Shown here piece after piece: positions 8,517 through 16,368 of a DNA stretch of 64,000 nt; position 1 is the first letter of the stretch; each line of letters begins with the position of its first letter. The position numbers and the translations under genes are program-made. The notes beneath the pieces were generated by a model. The model was not told where the DNA came from and did no database searches. It worked only from the letters and a program-made list of their open reading frames with translations. The stretch covers positions 42,676 through 106,675 of the forward strand of contig NZ_JACLBZ010000023.1 of the NCBI RefSeq assembly GCF_019748715.1. The letters are read 5' to 3'. This DNA comes from Sporosarcina aquimarina. GTDB lineage: Bacteria > Bacillota > Bacilli > Bacillales_A > Planococcaceae.

Positions 8517-9341
8517 TCACTCATTTTCATAAACATTGGAACCGCTGAAAATTTCAATCATCTCTTTTCGTAAATTATGAGAGATTTGAAGCCGTTCCTT
8601 CGGCGGAAGTTCTGAAACGTCTTTATTGAATAGGTAATCCTGCAAATCAATTTCTTTAATTAGCATTTTTGTATGGAAAATATTCGATTGGTACACATTA
8701 ACATCAATAGCGTCATACTTCTCTAAAGTTTTTCGATCAATAAAATCTTGGATGGAAGTCATGGCATGATCCATAAATAACTTTCTACCGTCGACGGATC
8801 GCGTGAAGCCTCGTACCCGGTAATCTGCTGTGATGATATCCGAATCAAAGCTGCCAATCAGATAATCCAATGCATTCAATGGAGAAATCTCTCCACATGT
8901 CGACACATCAATATCCACCCGGAATGTCGCAATTGAGTTATCAGGATGATACTCGGGATACGTGTGGACCGTCACATGACTTTTATCTAAATGGCTAACG
9001 ACAGAATCCTTTTCAGGAGGGAAAGGTATAGCTCCTTGATTGCAAGAAGGATCGATCTGTGAAGCAGGAAACTTTTCTTCCGAAATCATTAACGTGACAC
9101 TTGCGCCTTGAGGATCGTAGTCTTGTTTGCTGACATTTAATACATGAGCACCGATCATTTCGGTCACATCATATAGAATCTTAGTCAATCGTTCTGAATT
9201 ATATTGCTCATCGATATAGGCGATATACTCACTTTGCTCTCGTCTACTTTTCGCATAGCTTACATCATATATGTTGAAGCTAAGAGTTTTGGTGAGGTTG
9301 TTAAAGCCGTAGAGCTTCAGCTTATTTTCCAACCTTAACAT
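8517..9341 (-). CDS. speD: S-adenosylmethionine decarboxylase proenzyme, long (E. coli) class
   Basis: Produces decarboxylated AdoMet, the aminopropyl donor for SpeE. The protein is the 274-residue class found in gamma-proteobacteria, not the roughly 125-residue SpeH form used by B. subtilis. The self-cleavage serine that becomes the pyruvoyl group lies in HLDKSHVTVHTYPE near residue 120. Other family blocks are LYGFNNLTKTLSFNIYD, YDPQGASVTLMIS, VDVSTCGEISPLNALDYLI (first three residues read DID) and DYRVRGFTR. The start ATG 9341 follows AAAGGACGG. It is the first gene of the six-gene polyamine operon and has a long leader with an intrinsic-terminator hairpin. Confidence 0.95.
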   Translation of the reverse strand: MLRLENKLKLYGFNNLTKTLSFNIYDVSYAKSRREQSEYIAYIDEQYNSERLTKILYDVTEMIGAHVLNVSKQDYDPQGASVTLMISEEKFPASQIDPSCNQGAIPFPPEKDSVVSHLDKSHVTVHTYPEYHPDNSIATFRVDIDVSTCGEISPLNALDYLIGSFDSDIITADYRVRGFTRSVDGRKLFMDHAMTSIQDFIDRKTLEKYDAIDVNVYQSNIFHTKMLIKEIDLQDYLFNKDVSELPPKERLQISHNLRKEMIEIFSGSNVYENE

Positions 9342-9727
9342 CCGTCCTTTCTATTCATATTGTTCAAATCTATGTGCATAAAAAAATCCCTCCCCAATCT
9401 ACATGCGCGTGCACAAACATGACAGATTGGAGAGAGACCTTTACTCTGTTGGCTTGTATATAAAAGACGATATACGTTTAGAGGGTATCCTCTAGTCTAT
9501 TACATAACAGGTGATCAGCTTGGTGAAATATTCACAGAATTACTCTTCCTAAATTTAAAAAACTTATGAAATTGATTTCATTATAAAGGAAAATTACAAA
9601 AAAACAAACCCTTTTTTTTGAAAAAAACATGTCGATATTTCGTCAATAAAAAAAGTTATGAATTGTCGTACTAAGAAGATTGCGATATGGTATAGGGTAA
9701 ACATCTTATTCTTATGGAGGGGTTTAA
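9342..9727. promoter_or_regulatory. Divergent control region between speD and the thioesterase gene
   Basis: A 386-base gap without a gene. Besides the terminator-like hairpin at 9380-9437 it holds a perfect TAGAGG-GTAT-CCTCTA hairpin at 9479-9494, which on the minus strand precedes the terminator by about 40 bases. The right part (9560-9700) is A/T-rich and should hold promoters for both directions. I do not recognise a SAM riboswitch consensus here. Confidence 0.5.
9380..9437 (-). terminator. Terminator-like hairpin in the speD leader (candidate attenuator)
   Basis: Read on the minus strand, TCTCTCTCCAATCT (9437-9424) pairs without a break, counting three G-U pairs, with AGATTGGGGAGGGA (9400-9387). 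An inner CATG/CATG follows, and a run of seven T (9386-9380) comes after the stem. It points in the direction of speD and lies only about 40 bases before its start, with no gene upstream in that orientation, so it would stop speD transcription unless overridden. Confidence 0.7.
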
Positions 9728-10135
9728 ATGAATCATACGACAGTCGAATATTTGGAAAAAGTACGGCAAGATTTTGAAACGAGTCCATTTTGGAAATTTG
9801 CAAGTTTGCAAACGAAAAAACTGGAAGAGGGCGATGTGGAATTATATCTGCCGTACCGTCCAGAATATGATAATGTGCGTGGTACAATTCATGGCGGCAT
9901 GTATATGTCTATCTTAGACACAACGATGGGTATGCTTTGTCGCTCACTAGGCTCGGATGATGTTATGACCATTCAAATGGCAACACAGTTCCTGAAGCCG
10001 GTTGTTCAGGAGTCCGTCTATTCCAAAGCATCCGTGATCAATCGGAGCCGCAGTACGGCGTTAGTGGAAGGTAAATTGTTTAATGAAAACGACGAGTTGG
10101 TCGCACATTGTACTGCCACTTTTAAATTGAAATGA
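9728..10135 (+). CDS. PaaI-type acyl-CoA thioesterase (hotdog fold)
   Basis: A 135-residue cytoplasmic hotdog protein. The central helix motif is NVRGTIHGGMYMSILDTTMGML; the HGG element with the downstream acidic residue is characteristic of PaaI/YbgC-like thioesterases. The sheet strands continue through TIQMATQFLKPV and end in CTATFKLK. The substrate is unknown. ATG 9728 follows ATGGAGGGG at good spacing. It is monocistronic and divergent from the polyamine operon. Confidence 0.85.
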   Translation: MNHTTVEYLEKVRQDFETSPFWKFASLQTKKLEEGDVELYLPYRPEYDNVRGTIHGGMYMSILDTTMGMLCRSLGSDDVMTIQMATQFLKPVVQESVYSKASVINRSRSTALVEGKLFNENDELVAHCTATFKLK

Positions 10136-10167
10136 CGGTGCTTTGAAGTTGACGGCATGAATAAAAA

Positions 10168-10193
10168 ACAGCCAAGCTTGAATGCTTGGCTGT
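10168..10193 (-). terminator. Terminator of the DUF1540 gene
   Basis: ACAGCCAAGC/GCTTGGCTGT stem with a six-base loop; on the minus strand it is followed by TTTTTT. It lies between convergent genes. Confidence 0.8.
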
Positions 10194-10203
10194 CAGTAGG
10201 TGG

Positions 10204-10359
10204 TCATCCTTTTGGAATAAAGGTCTGACAATCTGTTTCTGCGGAGTCTTTTGCTTTTTTTCCTTTTCTGGTCACTACTTTGATTTCTTCTGCACCACAT
10301 TGGTTGCCGGATTCCCAGAAATGACAATTAGTCACTTCGCATAATACATCTTTTGCCAT
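10204..10359 (-). CDS. Small cysteine-containing DUF1540 protein
   Basis: A 51-residue protein beginning MAKDVLCEVTNCHFWESGNQCGAEEI. Four cysteines arranged C-x4-C-x8-C and a later DCQTF fit the DUF1540 family, small proteins presumed to bind metal, often found in spore formers. ATG 10359 is chosen because GGGAGGTGTGTCGA immediately precedes it; the longer frame to 10416 has no ribosome binding site. Function unknown. Confidence 0.82.
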   Translation of the reverse strand: MAKDVLCEVTNCHFWESGNQCGAEEIKVVTRKGKKAKDSAETDCQTFIPKG

Positions 10360-10490
10360 TCGACACACCTCCCTTTTCATATTGATGCCCAGAAAGATTG
10401 AATTCATGCTGAACAATTAGAATAAAAGAGCAAAACTAGGTTGAATAATATGCGTGCGTTTATTGGCACATGCAACTCCGTCTGAAATGA

Positions 10491-10530
10491 AAAAACAGCT
10501 GGGATCATTTCAAATGATCCCAGCTGTTGT
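10491..10530 (-). terminator. Terminator of the FtsH-like gene
   Basis: A long perfect stem ACAGCTGGGATCATTT/AAATGATCCCAGCTGT, followed on the minus strand by TTTTTT. Confidence 0.9.
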
Positions 10531-10559
10531 AAATTCTGGTCATTAAATTTGTAAGAGGG

Positions 10560-12293
10560 TCAAACTAATACAACCGTCTCTTTAGGGGAGGATAACTCTA
10601 CAATACGCTGAACTTCCTCGCCTTCGAGTGTTTCTTCTTTATAGAGAGCATTGACTAATTCCTCAAATTGATAGGCGTGTTCCTTGATCAAGGATTCGGT
10701 CTTTTGCGCCGCCTGATTAAAGAGCATTTGCATCTTTTCTTCTTTTTCGGCTTTATTGAAGATCAAAGAAAATCCATCTTGAAATAAGCCTGTATTCACC
10801 ATACGGTCAAGAATGTCTTTCGCTTGTTCGACATCACCGCCAACACCGATACTATGCTCACCTAAGTATATACGTTCTGCAATACCGCCAGCTAAAATCA
10901 TACTCACTTGATCTAGTAATTCACTGGCTGTTGATAAATGCAGTTCTTTTTGAATAGGCGCCACATAGCCGAGCGCTTGTCCGCGAGGAATAATGGTCGC
11001 TTTTCTTACAGAACCTGGTTTGGTCAATGCGGCGATAAGCGCATGACCTGATTCGTGAATGGCAACTCGGCGCTTCGTTTCCTGATCATTCAGAGTGCGC
11101 GCTGTATTCCCAAGAATCGTCCGGTCTATCGCAAAATCCAAATCATGCTTTTCGATCAGCTTGCGCCCTTCTCTGATTGCGCGACGGCTGGCCGTTTCAA
11201 ATAATCCGCTGATTTCAGCTCCTGAAAAACCAGATGTGCTCTCAGCAAGAGTATCTAAAGAAGCGGTGACGTTTGGCGCCAATGTTTTACCGTTTGTATG
11301 GATATCGATGATTTCCCGACGTCCTTTTGTATCGGGTAACTGCACGTTGAATGTGAAATCGATACGGCCGGGACGCAAGAACGCATCATCTAGCATATCT
11401 TTTCGGTTGGTTGCCGCGATGAACAGTACACCATCATTGTCATTACCGCCATCCAATTGAACAAGTAATTCGGTTAATGTTTTTTCAGATTCCTCACCGC
11501 CATGCTCTTTCCGTTTTCCGGCCAGCGCATCCACTTCATCAATAAAAATAACAGCAGGGCTTTGTTTGCGAGCGTTTTGGAATAATGTCCGGACACGCGA
11601 AGCACCGACCCCTACAAATAATTCAGTGAAAGAAGCACCGCTTGAAGAATAGAAAGTGGCACCGATCTCCTTCGCCATTGCTTGAGCCAACAGTGTTTTG
11701 CCTGTTCCAGGAGGACCGTACAGCAAAATCCCTTTTGGTAATTCAATGCCCATGTCTTTGGCAGTTCCTGGATTTTTAAAAATTTCCAACGTTTGCTGGA
11801 TCTCTTCTTTCATTTCTTGTGGAAGACCGCCGATGTCCTCAAGTGTAATATCGGGCAGTGGTGTTGCTTTAGATGCCTGATGTTTCATGCCGGACGCTCC
11901 GATATTTAACTTGCCTTTTTTGTGGAGTAGGAACAATGTGACGAGAGCTGCCAATACTAATCCCCCAATGATCCATCCTCCAGCTGAACCGGCTGTTTTA
12001 TATTGATAAGATATATTATATTTTTGTACTAGATCGTCCACTAACGTACTTTGTGGACGGACCATGGTGAAGTATGTCTGATTATCTAGTGTAAGGGAGA
12101 GTTCTCCATCAGCTGATTCATTCAGCGTCAGCGCAGCACCTGATTGCTCAGCAATCAATTTTTCCATCTCTGCAAAAGAGATTTCCTGCCCACCAGTTCC
12201 TTGTAGATAGTTCCATGTGACTCCTGCAGCGATCGCCGTGACAAAGAGGACTAAAATTAGAATCTTTGATGCTAATTTCGAGATAGGCTTCAA
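10560..12293 (-). CDS. FtsH-like membrane AAA+ zinc metalloprotease (second FtsH type)
   Basis: A 577-residue protein with two membrane helices (about residues 10-29 and 105-123) enclosing a short external domain of roughly 75 residues. An AAA+ domain follows with Walker A GPPGTGKT, Walker B VIFIDEVDA and the second region of homology ATNRKDMLDDAFLRPGRID. The peptidase domain carries the zinc motif HESGH and a downstream ligand in GVGGDVEQAKDI. It is clearly FtsH family but shorter than housekeeping FtsH (about 640 residues) and lacks a long C-terminal tail. The start is TTG 12293, 12 bases after AAAAGGAG; no nearer alternative exists. Monocistronic. Role unknown; membrane or stress proteolysis is inferred. 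Confidence 0.9.
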   Translation of the reverse strand: MKPISKLASKILILVLFVTAIAAGVTWNYLQGTGGQEISFAEMEKLIAEQSGAALTLNESADGELSLTLDNQTYFTMVRPQSTLVDDLVQKYNISYQYKTAGSAGGWIIGGLVLAALVTLFLLHKKGKLNIGASGMKHQASKATPLPDITLEDIGGLPQEMKEEIQQTLEIFKNPGTAKDMGIELPKGILLYGPPGTGKTLLAQAMAKEIGATFYSSSGASFTELFVGVGASRVRTLFQNARKQSPAVIFIDEVDALAGKRKEHGGEESEKTLTELLVQLDGGNDNDGVLFIAATNRKDMLDDAFLRPGRIDFTFNVQLPDTKGRREIIDIHTNGKTLAPNVTASLDTLAESTSGFSGAEISGLFETASRRAIREGRKLIEKHDLDFAIDRTILGNTARTLNDQETKRRVAIHESGHALIAALTKPGSVRKATIIPRGQALGYVAPIQKELHLSTASELLDQVSMILAGGIAERIYLGEHSIGVGGDVEQAKDILDRMVNTGLFQDGFSLIFNKAEKEEKMQMLFNQAAQKTESLIKEHAYQFEELVNALYKEETLEGEEVQRIVELSSPKETVVLV

Positions 12294-12598
12294 GGTCAGC
12301 TACAGCTCCTTTTCTAAGTTACTTCAAAGTATAATGAAAAATAGTAGTTTTGAACAGTACAAAAGCCTACGAAATAGTTACAAATTCTTTACGTTGTGAG
12401 TAAATACCTAGCAAGTTAGCGATTTATTACTAGGCGCTAGAATTGAAAAGGAGGTAAACGCGAAGAGTATACAATGAAAATCAGGAGATTCTCTTAGTGA
12501 TCGTCTTTTTTCATGAACGGGAAAGGAGCGAACCAAAGCCTCCCATATAAAAAAGAGTCGCCTGAAAAGTCAGTTGGAAATGACTTCTCAGACACCCC
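12294..12598. other. Gene-free control region upstream of the FtsH-like gene
   Basis: A 305-base gap with no convincing gene. A TATACT near 12330 on the minus strand could be the -10 element of the FtsH-like gene, but no clear -35 is visible. A CTAGGCGCTAG palindrome sits near 12433-12443. The right end is the terminator of the next gene (12549-12594). Confidence 0.4.
12549..12594 (-). terminator. Terminator of the GDYXXLXY gene, family T copy 1
   Basis: Minus strand: GAGAAGTCATTTCCAACTGACTTTTC, then GGCGACTC and TTTTTT. It is one of four closely similar hairpins in this window (others at about 18121, 29378 and 44696). Confidence 0.85.
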
Positions 12599-13138
12599 TT
12601 ATTTCTGAACAATATCCTGTAACACGGCATACCCGTTGTGTACTTTTATTTTTGCGATGAGCTGTCCTTCACGCGAAAGATCCTCTAGACGCTTGCCTGT
12701 ATTTTCAGGGACATAGAAACGATCGGGCAGAAAGTTGGCGTAATAAGTCGTTTGCGGATTATATGGAGATTGACCGTAATAATGCATACGTCCCTTCAAA
12801 AATACCCCGCTATCGGGTTTTTCTGCAGTCACCATTTTTAGTCCGTATTTGTTTTTGTCTTCCTGCTGCAACACGGCATAGACAACCATCTTTCCGTATG
12901 ATTCAGTTGAAAGTTCTTTCAATAAAGCTGGGTCCATGTCTTTCGCTTGAACTTCTTCCACAGCAAACTGTAAGCTGACATAATCTCCGTATAAAATATC
13001 ACGAGGATCGACAGGCACGGTCTCCAATAAAATTGGCGTACCGACATTCAGTGTCCACAACGGTTTCCACGTCATAGACAAAAGTACAACGAGTGGAGCA
13101 ATAAAGGCCAGTAGAAATAGATTCCTTTTATTCTTCAT
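12599..13138 (-). CDS. GDYXXLXY domain protein
   Basis: A 179-residue protein with one N-terminal membrane anchor (about residues 5-25) and an outside domain. The name-giving motif appears as YGDYVSLQFAVEEV near residue 50; DRFYVPE follows near residue 140. Such proteins are commonly encoded next to a DUF2157/DUF4401 membrane protein, as here. Function is not known. Its start overlaps the DUF2157 gene end by 11 bases, so the two form one operon. Confidence 0.8.
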   Translation of the reverse strand: MKNKRNLFLLAFIAPLVVLLSMTWKPLWTLNVGTPILLETVPVDPRDILYGDYVSLQFAVEEVQAKDMDPALLKELSTESYGKMVVYAVLQQEDKNKYGLKMVTAEKPDSGVFLKGRMHYYGQSPYNPQTTYYANFLPDRFYVPENTGKRLEDLSREGQLIAKIKVHNGYAVLQDIVQK

Positions 13139-14201
13139 GGCGCTTCACCGTCTCTCGTCGTGATTTTTCAAACCAGAATCCGAATGCGATCAAAAGCAAG
13201 CCGCCAATTATGAAAAATAAAGACTTTGGCATGAAGTCATATGTGATGTCTGTGTAATACCGATAAATTAACGCACAAGTGATCAAAATTGCGGGCAGGC
13301 TGTTTTGCTTCAAGAAATAAACCAATAGGATAATGAATAAAGCAGTGAATATATAAGGTGCAATGGTTTCCAACTGCCATTCTCTCCAAGAATAGGGGAA
13401 GGTCAGCATGATACCCACAGTACCAAATAGGAAAGAACCAATCCAAGATGACTCCGTACGGAAATGTTTGATAGGAAATAAAGCTATCAACAGACCACCG
13501 GTAAAGACGATCAACATGGAGATCCATTCGTCAAAATGGAATGCTTCCAGCGTATTGACAATAAATGCTGTTGCCAGCAAGGTCGACATGACAAAGAGTG
13601 AACTTTTCCTGCCAAACCTTTTTTCATTCATCCAAAATAAGATAGGAAGAAGTAATAGTAACCAATAAGGTCCGAAACTGCCAGGTTCGAAAGCTGTAAA
13701 ACTATAGATTATTAAAAAAACACTTGCGAATACGGCAAGAAGTTGATCCTTCAGATAATAAGCGAGAGGAAGGATTCCGACAGCCCATAATAGAAAGTCC
13801 GTGTAGACAGTATGCTGCAAATGAAAACTTTGGCCAACTAGAAAAATGCCTGCACCATAAATAGCTGCTCCAATGTAATACATGCTGCGAGCTGTTCTTT
13901 CATAGTTTGGTTCCAATTTGTATCCGGCCGAATACGATAAAATAAATGCGATGACAATTAATCCGAATTTAGAAAATGGAATCAGTCCATCCCAGTTGCC
14001 GGCTATGAAACTTAATATGCCAACCCCTACCAATATAGCTCCGAAGACAAGCAATAAACGTACGAAATTCGTCGCGCCCTTTGGTTCGTAAAGTGCAAGT
14101 AAGTCTTTAGCATCCTCTGATTCTAGTTTTCCATGTTGCTCAAGAAAGTTGAATTCTTGTTTTAAGAAAGCGTACTGTGGTTTGCTTACTTTTCTCTTCA
14201 C
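13128..14201 (-). CDS. DUF2157 multi-spanning membrane protein
   Basis: A 357-residue protein with a soluble N-terminal 40 residues and about ten membrane helices (LLLVFGAILVGVGILSFIAG, GLIVIAFILSYSAGYKL and others). The first helix pair and the segment around GNWDGL are typical of DUF2157. GTG 14201 is used: GGAGGG lies about 8 bases upstream. First gene of a two-gene operon with the GDYXXLXY protein. Function unknown. Confidence 0.8.
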   Translation of the reverse strand: MKRKVSKPQYAFLKQEFNFLEQHGKLESEDAKDLLALYEPKGATNFVRLLLVFGAILVGVGILSFIAGNWDGLIPFSKFGLIVIAFILSYSAGYKLEPNYERTARSMYYIGAAIYGAGIFLVGQSFHLQHTVYTDFLLWAVGILPLAYYLKDQLLAVFASVFLIIYSFTAFEPGSFGPYWLLLLLPILFWMNEKRFGRKSSLFVMSTLLATAFIVNTLEAFHFDEWISMLIVFTGGLLIALFPIKHFRTESSWIGSFLFGTVGIMLTFPYSWREWQLETIAPYIFTALFIILLVYFLKQNSLPAILITCALIYRYYTDITYDFMPKSLFFIIGGLLLIAFGFWFEKSRRETVKRHEE

Positions 14202-14523
14202 TCCTTTTCCCTCCTATCATGTCAGTACTAAGTAGACGTAATATTTTGTATAAAGTTACATCTGCCTAGCGCTTAGATTTTCTTAGGTTACTATCATACT
14301 GGAAAAACACACGGGAAGTTGAATGTTTTTTAGTATACTTCGGATGGAAATCCTGTCTAAAAAGTCTGAAATCCAACTCAATTCACTAAAAACCTACTTG
14401 ACTAATAGGAATAATCATAATACAATGTAAACATCTTTTAACTGAAGTTGACAGGCTGATTGGGTCTTGTCGATGAGATGATGACAAAAGAGAATACTAT
14501 ATTAGTTTGCGAGGGTGATGAAT
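14202..14523. promoter_or_regulatory. Divergent region between the DUF2157 gene and cysJ
   Basis: A 322-base gene-free region. The cysJ promoter is at 14398-14426. A CCTAGCGCTTAG near 14263 resembles the CTAGGCGCTAG upstream of the FtsH-like gene. No riboswitch is recognised. Confidence 0.5.
14398..14426 (+). promoter_or_regulatory. Sigma-A promoter of cysJI
   Basis: TTGACT (14398-14403), a 17-base spacer and TACAAT (14421-14426). The spacer holds TAATAGGAATAATCATAAT, an A/T-rich block where a sulfur regulator such as CymR could bind; that is inference only. The leader to the start codon is about 90 bases. Confidence 0.75.
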
Positions 14524-16344
14524 GTGGCGTTACAAGTTACGAACAGTCCTTTTAGTGAAGAGCAAGTAGAATTGCTGAATCGTCTGCTGCCTAGCATTAC
14601 GGAAACTCAGCAAAATTGGCTGAGCGGCTATTTGACAGCGATCAGTGCGGCAACATCTCCGCCAAGCGGGAGTCATATTGCTGTTGTTGAACGTCCGGCA
14701 ATAGAGGTGCCGACCGCAGTGAAAGAAATAACTATTCTTTATGGTTCCCAGACAGGCAATGGGCAAGGGGTTGCTGAACAAGCGGCAGCGAAATTAAAAG
14801 AACAATCCTTCGATGTAACGATCCAGTCAATGAGCGATTTCAAGCCAACTACATTGAAAAAACTTGAGCATTTACTTCTGGTAGTCAGTACACATGGAGA
14901 AGGGGACCCGCCTGACACAGCGTTGCCTCTATACGAATTCTTACATGGACGTCGAGCTCCAAAACTGGATCATCTTCAGTATTCCGTATTGGCACTCGGA
15001 GATAGTTCATATGAGTTTTTCTGCAAGACGGGGTCAGACTTTGATAAAAGACTTTCGGAGTTGGGAGCTACCCCGCTAGCGCCGCGTGTTGATTGTGATT
15101 TGGATTATGATGAGCCGGCTGCACAGTGGTTGGCAGCAGTGGAAGTCGCATTACAAATTCAGACTGGCGGACAGTCTGCGGCAGCTAGTCTAGAAGTCGA
15201 AAACACAACCTCCACTCAATATTCTCGAATGAATCCGTTTCGCGCTGAAGTACTGGAGAATATAAACCTAAACGGGCGAGGGTCAAATAAAGAGACCAGA
15301 CATTTGGAACTGTCATTAGAAGGTTCTGGTTTAGTATATGAACCAGGTGATAGTTTAGGAATTTTTCCTGAAAATAATTCCGAGTTAGTTGATAAAGTTA
15401 TAGGTGAAGGGTCTTGGAACCCCGAAGAAACGGTAGAAATTAATTCGCAAGGAGAGCGTCGTGCACTCCGTGTTGCTCTATTAAACTACTTTGAGATTAC
15501 TGTGCTGACAAAACCACTGCTTGAAAAATTATCGAACTACTCTGAATCAGAACGATTGAAACACCTACTGGAATCAGAGCAAGCGTCCGAATTGCGGACG
15601 TATATCGAAGGGCGTGATTTACTGGATGCACTTAAGGATTTCGGACCGATTTCAGCCTCCGAGCAACAACTGATCGGAATTCTGCGTAAACTGCCTGCAA
15701 GACTTTATTCAATTGCTAGTAGCCTACAAGCCAATCCGGATGAAGTACATCTTACTGTTGGAGTAGTTCGCTATGAAGCGCATGGACGCAGCAGGCAAGG
15801 GGTCTGTTCCATTCAATGTGCGGAAAATCTTGAACCGGGCGATACGCTGCCTGTCTATGTGCATAAAAATGACAACTTCCGTTTGCCGACAAACCCTGAA
15901 ACGCCGATTATCATGATTGGCCCAGGCACCGGTATCGCACCTTTCCGTTCATTTATTGAGGAGCGCAGCGAGACAGGCGCAGAAGGGAAGTCATGGCTGT
16001 TTTTTGGAGATCAGCATTATGTGACGGATTTTTATTATCAAACAGAATGGCAAAACTATGTGAAAGATGGGAGCTTGTCTCGTCTGGATGTGGCGTTTTC
16101 TCGTGATACCGAAGAAAAAGTATATGTTCAGCATCGAATGAAAGAGGCGAGTCAAGAATTCTATCAATGGATTGAAGACGGTGCTGTAATCTATGTATGC
16201 GGTGACGAGCAAAACATGGCAAAAGACGTTCATGCTACATTGCTGGAGATCCTTCAGCAGGAGGGCGGAAAAACGTTGGAAGAATCAGAACAATTCATGA
16301 CGCAACTGATTCAGGAGAAACGTTATCAACGAGATGTCTATTAA
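14524..16344 (+). CDS. cysJ: Assimilatory sulfite reductase (NADPH) flavoprotein alpha subunit
   Basis: It passes electrons from NADPH through FAD and FMN to CysI. The flavodoxin domain begins at about residue 75 with ITILYGSQTGNGQG and STHGEGDPPD. The FAD domain has RLYSIASS. The NADPH domain has IGPGTGIAPFRSFIEER, ending in CGDEQNMAKDVHATL and the terminal RYQRDVY (the final Tyr typical of CysJ). GTG 14524 is chosen because GAGGGTGA lies about 6 bases upstream and the resulting start (VALQVTNSPF) matches the B. subtilis N-terminus as I recall it; the upstream GTG/ATG at 14515-14518 overlap the ribosome binding site. Operon with cysI, 24 bases downstream. Confidence 0.96.
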   Translation: MALQVTNSPFSEEQVELLNRLLPSITETQQNWLSGYLTAISAATSPPSGSHIAVVERPAIEVPTAVKEITILYGSQTGNGQGVAEQAAAKLKEQSFDVTIQSMSDFKPTTLKKLEHLLLVVSTHGEGDPPDTALPLYEFLHGRRAPKLDHLQYSVLALGDSSYEFFCKTGSDFDKRLSELGATPLAPRVDCDLDYDEPAAQWLAAVEVALQIQTGGQSAAASLEVENTTSTQYSRMNPFRAEVLENINLNGRGSNKETRHLELSLEGSGLVYEPGDSLGIFPENNSELVDKVIGEGSWNPEETVEINSQGERRALRVALLNYFEITVLTKPLLEKLSNYSESERLKHLLESEQASELRTYIEGRDLLDALKDFGPISASEQQLIGILRKLPARLYSIASSLQANPDEVHLTVGVVRYEAHGRSRQGVCSIQCAENLEPGDTLPVYVHKNDNFRLPTNPETPIIMIGPGTGIAPFRSFIEERSETGAEGKSWLFFGDQHYVTDFYYQTEWQNYVKDGSLSRLDVAFSRDTEEKVYVQHRMKEASQEFYQWIEDGAVIYVCGDEQNMAKDVHATLLEILQQEGGKTLEESEQFMTQLIQEKRYQRDVY

Positions 16345-16368
16345 ATCAAATGAAAGGGGAATGGTGAA

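Noticed and set aside
9342..9600. SAM riboswitch (S-box) before speD
   Set aside because: The conserved core and kink-turn sequences were not found; only the terminator-like part is present.
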